Part shown: positions 35,302 through 46,930 of the stretch, in pieces | How positions within the stretch are numbered: position 1 is the first letter of the stretch | Layout: every line of letters begins with the position of its first letter | Assembly: GCA_009760855.2 (NCBI GenBank) | Contig: WPIO01000011.1 | Coordinates: 231,501-295,500, forward strand | Reading direction: 5' to 3' | From: Cristatella mucedo | Lineage: Eukaryota; Bryozoa; Phylactolaemata; Cristatellidae | Length of the DNA: 64,000 bases | Program-made: the position numbers and the translations under genes | Notes under the pieces: generated by a model | Told to the model about the DNA's origin: nothing | The model's input: the letters and a program-made list of their open reading frames with translations, nothing else | The model's database searches: none

Positions 35302-36178
35302 CTACAAAAGTGGTCAAAGGCAAACTTACGTAGTGCTTGAATAAGTTGCATTCGTCATGATCTCTAACATTTTGAGTAGGTCTAGAATTTTCATGCGTCA
35401 CGTGCGTCGTCTTTATGGCCAAAACGAAGGATCTAATTACAGAATGCTAATGAAGAAACGAGAACTTGAACGCGGCCTCTTTTCTCATTAGTGTCGTCCG
35501 AAGCGAGTACTTTTTTCAATTTTTTTCGCGCCAAGAAACGTATGCAATGCATCGTAACAGCTTTGGCTAACTTAGGTCTTCCTGTCAAACTCAATCCCGT
35601 AAAAGGGCAATGACGACGAATAAATACCTGTAGCTATAAGTTAGATAACGTGTATTAACTAAATCAGTAAGTGACAGAGTATACGAACTGTTATTCAGCT
35701 TAAACCTGTTCGGCACTCGTACAAGTGGTCGAATTATGTATTCTGTCTCAACATTGACGCTTTGAAAGAAATTACGTGGGTGGCTAATGTGTGGTGCTTC
35801 TACCCGGAAGGACTTAGTAAGAAGCCATCACTGAATGGAAAATCACTGCTAATCGTGACGCGCAAAATAGGTTAGTGTTTTTTAAAGTCAGTGATTTAGC
35901 TGTGACTTTACTTTGTACTTCTAGTTAACCTGAATAGCTTTGACAGAATAATTCTTTAATTTTTCATCGCTTAAAAGCGATACAAAACTTGCCAATTGAA
36001 GTGATGCAAAGCGATTGAGGCAAATTGGAACTTTACGTGGTATGTTTTGCTGCCCGTAAAAAGTAAAGCTGTCACTTCGGAAACAAGAAAAACACACTTC
36101 TATCTCTTACAATGACCACTATTCTTAGGTAAACTTGTCAAGGTGCCGTGCTATTGGCTCTTGCTCGCATGCACATAC

Positions 36179-37392
36179 CTGCTCCTGCATTACGCTTGAT
36201 ACGTCGGCTGGTTCTGCAGTAGTAGTTTGAACCGTCGTAGTACTAGTTAAGTCCTGAAGCGAAGGGATTGTATCGCTTAATTTTACTTTTTACTTGGCTA
36301 GTATTTCAGTGAGCACAAGAACCACTGCAGAATGACGATTCACATTTAGCAATAGAATCGGTTCACATGGCATACCTTAGCTAAGCTATCTGACGAATTC
36401 GTCATGATGCTCCGAGTCGAGCTAGAAGCGACGGTGCTGGAAATATCCTAAAAAATACGCTATCAAATTTAAACCAAATATAACAACGATAACCTATTCG
36501 TAAACCATTTTTAGTTCGTAAATTCGGAGACGAGTTCATTTACTGCAAGTGTCTGCATTATATGCATCAGTGAGAATACCGTTTAAGGGGAAACATAATA
36601 GTGCTGCATGTCTAGAAGGTGACTGCTGTCACATCCTAGAAAGCTGTTCAGCGTTGATCCCGCGAGAAAATGCTTACAAAAAAGCCAGAATGATTGGTGA
36701 TGTTATATTGAAGATGATGTAAGCATGGAGTGCCGCAATCACGTGACCTAGTAAGTACTAACTAGAACGCCTTGAGAGCACTTTTAGCTTAATTTTGAAC
36801 GCTTTTTCCGATTCTTTCATTTATGAGTTTTGCTCGTAACACACCTAGAAGTTGAAAATTGCTTGAGTGAATAAAATTAACGGGATTTTTACTTTAACCA
36901 CCTATGGTGACAAAAGACGTTTTCTGGAACGTCTTAGCGAAAAATTAAAATTAACCCAGAAAGCTTAAAATGAAGACGGAAACACCCCGGATATGACTTC
37001 CAGCTGGCGAATTTGATAGCTCTTGATCCAACGGCTCTGACAAGGTTTATAGAACGCATACTAGCTCAGCAGTCGCTTGCGGAAAGTAAGATGCGTGCTC
37101 ACGGTAATACCTTGGCCGGCGTTGTTTGCTTTTGTTCGGATGCCGCAAGTGATACGTCTGAAGTCATTGTCGACGTTGCTAAAACCTGCAGAAGACCGGT
37201 TTGTTTAGAACTATCTTGCTGCATGTGTACGGTACATGCAAGTCTCGGCCTCGCAATTAATTCGAATCACCCACAAACAGTTTGTGTGACGAAGCTAGAT
37301 ATGCTGCTAAAACAGCTTGCCTGAGTAGGGGGAACTAAAGTTGCTACTGTAGGTTGATGAGTTTTGCTAGATTTTGTAGTAGTCGACAGCTC
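36179..37392 (-). CDS. Mini-exon cluster of monomer 5
   Basis: Exons E 37,321-37,392, V 37,111-37,185, DI 36,376-36,447, DL 36,179-36,253. All open, with splice dinucleotides kept. The intron between E and V differs most from the other monomers (base changes around 37,244-37,300). Confidence 0.55.
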
Positions 37393-38268
37393 CTACAAAA
37401 GTGGTCAAAGGCAAACTTACGTAGTGCTTGAATAAGTTGCATTCGTCATGATCTCTAACATTTTGAGTAGGTCTAGAATTTTCATGCGTCACGTGCTTCG
37501 TTTTTATGGCCAAAACGAAGGATCTAATTACAGAATGCTAATGTAGAAACGAGAACTTGAACGCGGCCTCTTTTCTCATTAGTGTCGTCCGAAGCGAGTA
37601 CTTTTTTCAATCGGTTTCGCGCCAAGAAACGTATGCAATGCATCGTAACAGCTTTGGCTAACTTAGGTCTTCCTGTCAAACTCAATCCCGTAAAAGGGCA
37701 ATGACGACGAATAAATACCTGTAGCTATAAGTTAGATAACGTGTATTAACTAAATCACTAAGTGACAGAGTATACGAACTGTTATTAAGCTTGAACCTGT
37801 TCGGCACTCGTACAAGTGGTCGAATTATGTATTCTGTCTCAACATTGACGCTTTGAAAGAAATTACGTGGGTGGCTAATGTGTGGTGCTTCTACCCGGAA
37901 GGACTTAGTAAGAAGCCATCACTGAATGGAAAATCACTGCTAATCGTGACGCGCAAAATAGGTTAGTGTTTTTAAAGTCAGTGATTTAGCTGTGACTTTA
38001 CTTTGTACTTCTAGTTAACCTGAATAGCTTTGACAGAATAATTCTTTAATTTTTCATCGCTTAAAAGCGATACAAAACTTGCCAATTGTAGTGATGCAAA
38101 GCGATTGAGGCAAATTGGAACTTTACAGGGTATGTTTTGTTGCCCGTAAAAAGTAAAGCTGTCACTTTGGAAACAACACCAACAAATCTCTATCTCTTAC
38201 AATGACCACTATTCTTTGGTAAACTTGTCAAGGTGCCGTGCTATTGGCTCTTGCTCGCATGCACATAC

Positions 38269-39481
38269 CTGCTCCTGCATTACACTTGATACGTCGGCTG
38301 GTTCTGCAGTAGTAGTTTGAACCGTCGTAGTACTAGTTAAGTCCTGAAGCGAAGGGATTGTATCGCTTAATTTTACTTTTTACTTGGCTAGTATTTCAGT
38401 GAGCACAAGAACCACTGCAGAATGACGATTCACATTTAGCAATAGAATCGGTTCACATGGCATACCTTAGCTAAGCTATCTGACGAATTCGTCAAGATGC
38501 TCCGAGTCGAGCTAGAAGCGACGGTGCTGGAAATATCCTAAAAAATACGCTATCAAATTTAAACCAAATATAACAACGATAACCTATTCGTAAACCATTT
38601 TAGTTCGTAAATTCGGAGACGAGTTCATTTACTGAAAGTGTCTGCATTATATGTATCAGTGAGAATACCGTTTAAGGGAAACATAATAGTGCTGCATGTC
38701 TAGAAGGTGACTGCTATAACATCCCAGAAAGCTGTTCAGCTTTGATCCCGCGAGAAAATGCTTAGAAAAAAGCCAAAATGATTGGTGATGTTAAATTGAA
38801 GATGATGTAAGCATGGAGTGCCGTGATCACGTGACCTAGTAAGTACTAACTACAACGCCTTGAGAGCCCTTTTAGCTTAATTTTGAACGCTTTTTTCCGG
38901 TTCTTTCATTTATGAGTTTTGCTCGCAACGCACCTAGAAGTTGAAAATTGCTTGAGTGAATAAAATTAACGGGATTTTTACTTTAACCACCTATGGTGAC
39001 AAAAGACGTTTTCTGGAACGTCTTAGCGAAAAATTAAAATTAACCCAGAAAGCTTAAAATGAAGACAGAAACACCCTGGATATGACTTCCAGCTGGCGGT
39101 TTTGATTGCTCCTAATCCAACGGCTCTGACAAGGTGAAAAGAACGCATAGTAGCTCAGCAGTCGCTTGCGGAAAGTAAGATGCTTGCTAACGGTAATACC
39201 TTGGCCGGCGTTGTTTGCTTTTGTTCGGATGCCGCAAGTGATACGTCTGAAGTCATTGTCGACGTTGCTAAAACCTGCAGAAGACCGGTTTGTTTAGAAC
39301 TATCTTGCTGCATGTGTACGGTACATGCAAGTCGCGGCCTCGCAATTAATGCCAATCGCCCACAAACAGGTTGTGTGACGAAACTAGATACGCTGCTAAA
39401 ACAGCTTGCCTGAGTAGGGGGAACTAAAGTTGCTACTGTAGGTTGATGAGTTTTGCTAGATTTTGTAGTAGTCGACAGCTC
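38269..39481 (-). CDS. Mini-exon cluster of monomer 6
   Basis: Exons E 39,410-39,481, V 39,200-39,274, DI 38,466-38,537, DL 38,269-38,343. All open. It shares marker variants with monomer 4 in introns and in DL. Confidence 0.55.
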
Positions 39482-40358
39482 CTACAAAAGTGGTCAAAGG
39501 CAAACTTACGTAGTGCTTGAATAAGTTGCATTCGTCATGATCTCTAACATTTTGAGTAGGTCTAGAATTTTCATGCGTCACGTGCGTCGTCTTTATGGCC
39601 AAAACGAAGGATCTAATTACAGAATGCTAATGTAGAAACGAGAACTTGAACGCGGCCTCTTTTCTCATTAGTGTCGTCCGAAGCGAGTACTTTTTTCAAT
39701 CGGTTTCGCGCCAAGAAACGTATGCAATGCATCGTAACAGCTTTGGCTAACTTAGGTCTTCCTGTCAAACTCAATCCCGTAAAAGGGCAATGACGACGAA
39801 TAAATACCTGTAGCTATAAGTTAGATAACGTGTATTAACTAAATCAGTAAGTGACAGAGTATACGAACTGTTATTCAGCTTGAACCTGTTCGGCACTCGT
39901 ACAAGTGGTCGAATTATGTATTCTGTCTCAACATTGACGCTTTGAAAGAAATTACGTGGGTGGCTAATGTGTGGTGCTTCTACCCGGAAGGACTTAGTAA
40001 GAAGCCATCACTGAATGGAAAATCACTGCTAATCGTGACGCGCAAAATAGGTTAGTGTTTTTAAAGTCAGTGATTTAGCTGTGACTTTACTTTGTACTTC
40101 TAGTTAACCTGAATAGCTTTGACAGAATAATTCTTTAATTTTTCCATCGCTTAAAAGCGATACAAAACTTGCCAATTGAAGTGATGCAAAGCGATTGAGG
40201 CAAATTGGAACTTTACGTGGTATGTTTTGCTGCCCGTAAAAAGTAAAGCTGTCACTTTGGAAACAACAACAACACACCTCTATCTCTTACAATGACCACT
40301 ATTCTTAGGTAAACTTGTCAAGGTGCCGTGCTATTGGCTCTTGCTCGCATGCACATAC

Positions 40359-41345
40359 CTGCTCCTGCATTACGCTTGATACGTCGGCTGGTTCTGCAGT
40401 AGTAGTTTGAACCGTCGTAGTACTAGTTAAGTCCTGAAGCGAAGGGATTGTATCGCTTAATTTTACTTTTTACTTGGCTAGTATTTCAGTGAGCACAAGA
40501 ACCACTGCAGAATGACGATTCACATTTAGCAATAGAATCGGTTCACATGGCATACCTTAGCTAAGCTATCTGACGAATTCGTCAAGATGCTCCGAGTCGA
40601 GCTAGAAGCGACGGTGCTGGAAATATCCTAAAAAATACGCTATCAAATTTAACCCAAATATAACAACGATAACCTATTCGTTAACCATTTTTAGTTCGTA
40701 AATTTGGAGACGAGTTCATTTACTGAGAGTGTCTGAGTTATATGTATCAGTGAGAATACCGTTTAAGGGAAACGTAATAGTGCTGCATGTCTAGAAGGTG
40801 ACTGCTGTAACATCCTAGAAAGCTTTTCAGCTTTCATCCTGCGAGAAATGGCTTAAAAACAATCTAGAATGATTGGTGATGTTATATTGAAGATGATGTA
40901 AGCGTGGAGTGCCGCAATCACGTGACCTAGTAAGTACTAACTACAACGCCTTGAGAGCCCTTTTAGCTTAATTTTGAACGCTTTTTTCCGATTCTTTCAT
41001 TTATGAGTTTTGCTCGTAACACACCTAGAAGTTGAAAATTGCTTGAGTGAATAAAATTAACGGGATTTTTACTTTAACCACCTATGGTGACAAAAGACGT
41101 TTTCTGGAACGTCTTAGCGAAAAATTAAAATTAACCCAGAAAGCTTAAAATGAAGACGGAAACACCCTGGATATGACTTCCAGCTGGCGAATTTGATAGC
41201 TCTTGATCCAACGGCTCTGACAAGGTGAATAGAACGCATACTAGCTCAGCAGTCGCTTGCGGAAAGTAAGATGCGTGCTAACGGTAATACCTTGGCCGGC
41301 GTTGTTTACTTTTGTTCAGACGCCGCCTGTGATACGTCTGAAGTC
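40359..41345 (-). CDS. Mini-exon cluster of terminal monomer 7 (exon V broken)
   Basis: DI 40,556-40,627 and DL 40,359-40,433 are intact. Exon V starts at 41,291 but homology to the array ends inside it at about 41,345, and a CAA to TAA change gives an in-frame stop. Exon E is absent. This is the upstream end of the array for a minus-strand gene. Confidence 0.5.
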
Positions 41346-41702
41346 TTTGTCCAGTTTGTTGTCGTAGCTCGATAAGTGCATTCGATGCTACTAGTGACGT
41401 TTTTTATCCTTATTTGCGTTCCCGGTGCAACTGCTCGTTCACTACTTGTAAGCATTTAGTAACCAACCACACATGAATGGTATAGAACCACCTATCATTA
41501 CAAGTTAAATAGGTTTACTTTTTCATTTTGATTAGCGTTACTTTTTTTTCATGTCTTACTTTTATGAAACCGTGACAGTATTTAGCGTCGTATTTTCGAC
41601 TTATGACGTCGCTTCTAAGCGTAGCTAAACTTAAGAGGTGTGTCGACGCGGTGCGACTAATAACAATAGGTCTCAAGTGTACTTGTTTCGAGTAGACAGG
41701 CA
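41346..41702. other. Unassigned flank of the array
   Basis: No LINE or array homology. A 69-codon minus-strand ORF (41,724-41,515) overlaps the start of the next LINE and shows no domain. A 5' exon of the mini-exon gene would be expected here or further right, but none is recognisable. Confidence 0.35.
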
Positions 41703-42375
41703 TACTCCATCTAAATTGGTCCATGCATTTAGGACAACCTGTATCGACTCGCTAAGGTCACTGCTTGCTTTCCTGTCGGTCGGTTCAATCATGCGCTAAA
41801 ACTTATGCAATACTCTGCACCTAGACTTGTCTGTCGTAAACGTTGCAGTGGCCACATCACAACATTACTCGCTGACCTGCACTAGCTGCCAGTCAAGATA
41901 AGCAGCAACTTCAAGGTTCCGTCACTTACTTTCATATCTCTTCCTTATTCTGCCCCAGCCTAAATTTCACATTTTCCCCACCAGGCGAAGCATCAAACTA
42001 CTCGCCTTTTGGAATACAATAGTTTACCTATACCTGGAACAAACCTTAAATCCTTTGGAGACCATGGCTTTGGTTTGTGTGCTCCTACAGCCTTGAACTC
42101 ATTTTTGACTTCCGTCACGACATCTCCTTACATGACAACATTTAAAAAGAAACTAAAAATGCATGTATTTATCACAACATCTAGTTGGTTCATGTAATTC
42201 TTCGTTCACGTGCTCACACTGTACATGCTGCCACCAATCACACTTGCATGCGGACCCTGTGCATGCCACACCTCACCATGTTATTCGACCGTGCTTCCTT
42301 TGAGGCAATTGTAAAGTGTAGGAAGAGTTTGAGCTCTCTGAGGGTGGAATATCAAACATATTAGTATTACTTTAA
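41703..42375 (+). mobile_element. LINE family A-related 3' fragment (copy A6)
   Basis: Starts at the 'LVHAF' block (TTGGTCCATGCATTTAGGAC) and runs through 'HITTLLADLH' equivalents, an open 62-codon end (42,009-42,197, 'GTNLKSFGDHGFGLCAPTALN'), 3' UTR (CTTGCATGCGGACCCTGTGC) and a degraded terminal hairpin near 42,310-42,350. More diverged than A1-A4. Confidence 0.8.
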
Positions 42376-43499
42376 TCATTATTAACACCAACCCTGCACC
42401 AACCTTGTCCGTCAGCATGGACTAAGAGTATTAAAAAGCTGGTGGTTTTGTCTCTCATGCTCAAATATCCAACCAGGACGTCATCATCTCGGTAAGAAAA
42501 AATGCCTATTGCTTTTTATGGACTAGACCTGATCGTTGTTAAGTAGTCCCAGGGTTTGTATTATAGGGCACTTAATAGACGAAATTTAATAGGCTATTTG
42601 ACCCCTGCAGGTGGCCATCTAGAAGTAGTCGGGCTTCAGTAAGTATGCTTAGCGTCTGCTGGCTGACTGCGACTTTAAGTTAAGGTGAATGGCTAAATTA
42701 CTGATGGCTTAAGACTCTCGAGGAAAATCTAAACTGTTCGACGCCAATTAAGTAGCTGGCATGCTTGGTGGCAAGTAGCAGGTGCTGCGGACGCTGAGCC
42801 GGCGAATTTTGGAAAATCCTAGTAATGACCGCCGGTCAAATTTAGAGGTTCCAAAGCCGACGAAAAAAGGTCAAAAGCAAAATGAATTGTGTATATTTTT
42901 TAAACTCTTTGTAGAAGAAAACTATTCTTGATTTAAAGCGACTCCTTCCTTTGTTCAATTGAAATCGTTGTTGCTGGATGAGCTGGTTTAGCATGCTTAC
43001 AGACTTGGACTAAGCTGTAGCTTGACGTTCTGGCGGCTAACTTGATGAAACGCCAAGACGGTTTCAACAAGCCAGGCAATCGGCTGGCTTTAGCAGTATA
43101 ACAAGCTCACGGCCTTCCACCACTCGGTCCTTGTTCCAACTCCATTTCCTGTCTGCTCATCCCATCATACCTGCCGCTGGTGGGCTGAGCGTCAGGGCGA
43201 GCCGGGCCTGCTGCGGCACGTCAAGGGCCTGCCAACATTCTTCAGCTGAGGACCGGCCCACTATTAGACAAAACGAGCGGGACTTTATGATTTTTTTGGG
43301 CTAAGACAACACAGCCGTTATGTCTGGCCACTGTTAACGCTTCCAACTGAGAATACTATCCAGAAACGAGAATGCATTTTTTTAAACTGTGGTAACCACC
43401 ACTTGAACCTGACAAGAGTTCATGCTGCAAGTCAAGATCTGGTTGTCATTGCCGTTTTTGACCAATAGAGAGAACCTAACTTTTCTTTTTAAGATAAAC
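42376..43499. other. Unassigned spacer
   Basis: Includes a GC-rich patch at about 43,135-43,270 unlike its surroundings, with no ORF or motif recognised. The rest may include upstream parts of the hAT element that are too decayed to read. Confidence 0.35.
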
Positions 43500-43985
43500 T
43501 CTGGTGTGGGGAGCATTAAAGAAACTCTTAGTCATCACTGTCAAACCGGAGACTGCAACAAATTGGAAGTCATTGGTGAATGTTGTGAAAGGTAATACTG
43601 GTGGAAGTTTGGAAGCTTTGAAGAGACTTAACCTGACCGAACTCCGCCAGCACTATCTAGATCATGAAGGCTTCTATTTTTCAGACGTTTATTGAAACGG
43701 AGATATAATGCGGAATATGTAAACTTAAAATGCTCCAAGCCATACGTTACGACTCAGCACTAAAGACACCACTTGAATTTAAGTCTTTCATTGTCAGTTT
43801 TGCAGAAGATGTATCTCCTAATTTGAGAGTTACGTTGCAAGTTCTTCTCACCATAGCTGTATCTGCCACCACTTGTGAACGTTCTTTAAGCAAGCTGAAA
43901 ATAATCCTGCCTTATTTGAGAACCTCAATAGTCCATGATCGACTCATTAATTTGGTCTTGTTAAGCACAGAGAAAAAGCACTGAA
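43500..43985 (+). pseudogene. hAT-type transposase, C-terminal relic
   Basis: Two plus-strand pieces: 43,504-43,695 ('ALKKLLVITVKPETATNWKS', matching the hAT 'L....W.s' block) and 43,730-43,984 ('LQVLLTIAVSATTCERSLSK', 'LPYLRTSIVHDRLINLVLLS'). The second is the hAT C-terminal dimerisation domain, with the A-S/T-x-E-R-x-F/L-S-K-L signature; the usual Phe after S is Leu here. A stop and spacer separate the pieces, and the zinc finger and DDE residues are absent. No terminal inverted repeats were identified. A domesticated ZMYM-like fragment is the alternative, but the breaks argue for a relic. Confidence 0.75.
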
Positions 43986-45477
43986 AATATTGACTTTCAA
44001 AATGCAACAGATCACTTTGCTACGTTCAAGATCAAAAAAATTAATCAAAGTTATAGCTGTGATAGCCAACTTTTACTTTTGCTGCAGTTAACTCAACTTT
44101 CTTTTTAATATATAACTGCTAGCGTGTGTCTTTTGCATTTCTTCTCCTGCGGTGCAACTATTTTGCATAATTTTCAACAACAGAAGGGATGCCATTTGTA
44201 GCTGCGTTCCCGGCCATCGGAAGTTCTCACTGCGTCTCCGGTCGAATTCTAAATGTATCATGAGGCAAGGTTGGTAAAATAATAAAAAACTAATAACGCG
44301 CTTTAAAACGCTCTTTAAACCTAAATTTATCAGTTCTGGTGGGCGAGCGATATTTAGCGTAACTCTAGGATGTATGGAGGTTCTTACACACCCGCCGAAA
44401 ATGGTCCGGCAGGATGAGCAGTCACAGCGATGAAATACTTGTTATTATGAAGCAATTACGCAGATGTCCACACCGCTCTTAGACTCACCCATGGTCACTT
44501 GTTAACGCAGAGAGGTGTTAATCTTACTCTCGAAAGTCGGTTGCAGAACCTATAGTAAGCACACACTAAATTACTAGCTATGAGTATAGTGAGTGTTACT
44601 TTGAAGCTTAAACTCCCTACCCTACTTAATGAACATATCTCATTTGGGATTTCTTACTGCCCTTCTTCAAAAAAACATATCGCTGGATGGCAATACTTGT
44701 TCAACAGTCATGTCATCCTATTTTCACCTGAGTTTCTTGGCATGCAAGTGCTGAACTTCCAAGGCATGAGCAACGCAGTAGTAGGCTTCTCCGTTTATCC
44801 GTGACGTTCCATCAAGACTTGTGTAACTTGTTTCGTAAGTTTTCCTTCTTATGAAATAATTAGCTTGTAGCAAGTACACACATCACGGCAGAGGGGCTTG
44901 TAGGTTGCGGATATTTGATAAATCCGAGCACCTTTACCTACCAAATTGCACCGTCTCCCATAAATCAGGGTAATTACTTAATAGTTCCGTCAGTCACCTT
45001 AAGGTCTAATAATTCTCTAGCCTTATTATTATCCCGCAATTGAATGCTTCGAAATCATGCTAAATTTTGATAAACAAGCTCTCCTCCCACTGACCGCTTC
45101 ACAGTGTTGATAATTAGCTTCAAATCCGACAAGAACCTACCCTCTATTCTTATGCTCGAAAGCCCTAGCAATGACTAACAATTCATTTCTTCATTGGCTG
45201 GCATTCCATGAGAAGCTAGAAGACTGAATGTTGCTTACAGCAATAGCTTAACCAACTATGTTTTTGTGCATTGTGTCCTTGTGCTCGATTTCAACAAGCT
45301 ATCTTCAAACTAGCCTGATGAGCTCCGACTTTTCAGAAGATTGAAATTGTCCTTACTAATATTTCTTAACATGTGTTGCTTCATCAATTTTTTGCATTAT
45401 TGTAATTTAATTGTTGCTACCATTAAACGCTTTAGATACTAATGAAACTGCAATTGAAATAGCAATTAATTGCATCT
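43986..45477. other. Unassigned spacer
   Basis: AT-rich. The only longer ORF (44,580-44,804, +, 74 codons) has no recognisable domain. Confidence 0.35.
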
Positions 45478-46205
45478 AAAAGTTATCCATAATACTGCTA
45501 AAATTCGGGCTTGTTTAGATAAGGATACCACATCTAAGTTGGTCCATGCATTTTTGACATCCCGTCTTGACCTCTATACTCACTACTTGCAGGCCTACCG
45601 GCATTTGCAATCAGGCAATTACACCTGGTGCAAAACTCCGCTTGTCTGTCGTGAGCGTCGCAGTTGCCACATTACACCAATGCTCGCTGACCTGCCTTCA
45701 AGGTTTGGTCGCTCACTTTTAGGTTACTTCACACTTTTGCTCCAGCCTATCTATCAGGTCCAGTGCCTCACCAGGCCAGGCATCGTACCATCCACTTTTC
45801 GGAATCCAACAGTTTACCAATACCTTGTACAAACCTCAAATCCTTCGAAGATCATGCCTTTAGTTCGTATGCTCCCAAAGGCTAGAACTCACTTCCGACT
45901 CCGTCAGAACATCCCCTGACTTGACCACATTTAAAAAGAGCTTAAAAACACGTATATTTAGGACAGCATTTAGTGGGTTCCTGCGATTCGTTCTTCATGT
46001 GCTTATGCGTTCGGACACTGGGCATACGGTTACTAAACAAACTTGCTTGCTGACCCTGTGCATGTCACCCCTAATCATGTTAGTCATGTTGTTTATCAAG
46101 CATAATATCACTCACAATTCAATCATGTTTCCTTTTGCAGCAAATGTAAAGTGCCTATAAAGAGATGGATTTCTCGGAGGGCTCTTTGTCAAGTGCATTA
46201 TTATT
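45478..46205 (+). mobile_element. LINE family A 3' fragment (copy A7)
   Basis: Begins in the thumb ('NTAKIRACLDKDTTSKLVHAF', 45,485-45,550), passes through C-terminal blocks with frameshifts, an open end (45,921-46,160, 'TTFKKSLKTRIF'), 3' UTR (GCATGTCACCCCTAATCATG) and a hairpin with (TTATTATT) tail at about 46,145-46,205. Internal deletions around 45,590 and 45,700. Confidence 0.85.
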
Positions 46206-46582
46206 ATTTGTATTGTTAAATTTAGAAACACAAAGCGGAAAGCATGGTATTATACCATGTCTAAATACAATCATCTTACTTAACATGCCTTTCACTTTCA
46301 ACGACCAGAAATGAGGCTCATACATGTTTCCCTTGTAATCATTCGGCCATACGTTCATATGCAATTTGCTTTACATACGTTAATTTTCGGCTGAGAATAT
46401 CAAGGCATATGATGAATAGTTTCCGTAATTACATTTTTTTGTTTAATTTCCGATCAACTCTTTTCTATGAGACGATGCTAACCAGAGCTGAACAGAATAT
46501 CGTATTTATTTGAGTATAACTTGGACTTTTAACTAGGCTAAACTTATTGACTCTCCAATCGCGACTGAGTGACTAACAAATT

Positions 46583-46930
46583 TACAGATTTGCACACGTC
46601 AGCTGCTACTCTGTCCAAAACATATTACCTTCGACATCTTGTCCCTGTTCACTAATCTGAATTGGCTCGCAATCTTAGTACGTATTGGCTTAAACATCTT
46701 GGAACCTATCTTTAGGTTCAGTTATCCACGTTCTGCGGCTTATCTTCCTGAATTGGGAGTCACTCAGGTATCGCATTGCTACACCCGCTCGTCTGACTCT
46801 GTTCCATTGCTGGTACTAACATCAACTCCCTTGCTTACTGTTTAGACTGCTGCTACACTCTCAAGCTTTGGACATACTTTTGATCGACTTTAGTCATCTT
46901 GCAGCTTCACGACATCAAAAAAGAAGCCGA
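46583..46930 (+). mobile_element. Diverged L2-like ORF2 C-terminus (copy A8)
   Basis: Open segment 46,639-46,845 with 'LFTNLNWLAILVRIGLNILE' and 'YPRSAAYLPEL' corresponds to the LINE 'LHWLPV..RI.FKVL...F.S....APAYL.DL' block, followed by a 'SSFGHTF' piece and a 'KKKPKAHE' end. It differs from families A and B throughout, so it may be a third lineage. No 3' tail seen. Confidence 0.5.

Larger units (their letters stand above)
24932..41345. repeat. Tandem array of a ~2.09-kb monomer (about 6.6 copies)
   Basis: Using AGCTGTGACTTTACTTTG as phase marker, monomers start at 29,631, 31,720, 33,810, 35,898, 37,988 and 40,077 (spacing 2088-2090 bp), plus a divergent first monomer from 24,932. Monomers 2-6 are near-identical over exons and introns alike. 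Monomer 1 is clearly diverged, carries a 335-bp internal duplication and a LINE insertion, and becomes near-identical to the others only from about 29,400-29,470 onward. Monomer 7 stops at about 41,345. Each monomer carries four mini-exon candidates on the minus strand. Confidence 0.95.

Noticed and set aside
25227-41345. Array as a CRISPR or rDNA-like repeat
   Set aside because: The 2.09-kb unit has no short repeat-spacer pattern and no rRNA-like sequence; the animal LINE context rules out CRISPR.
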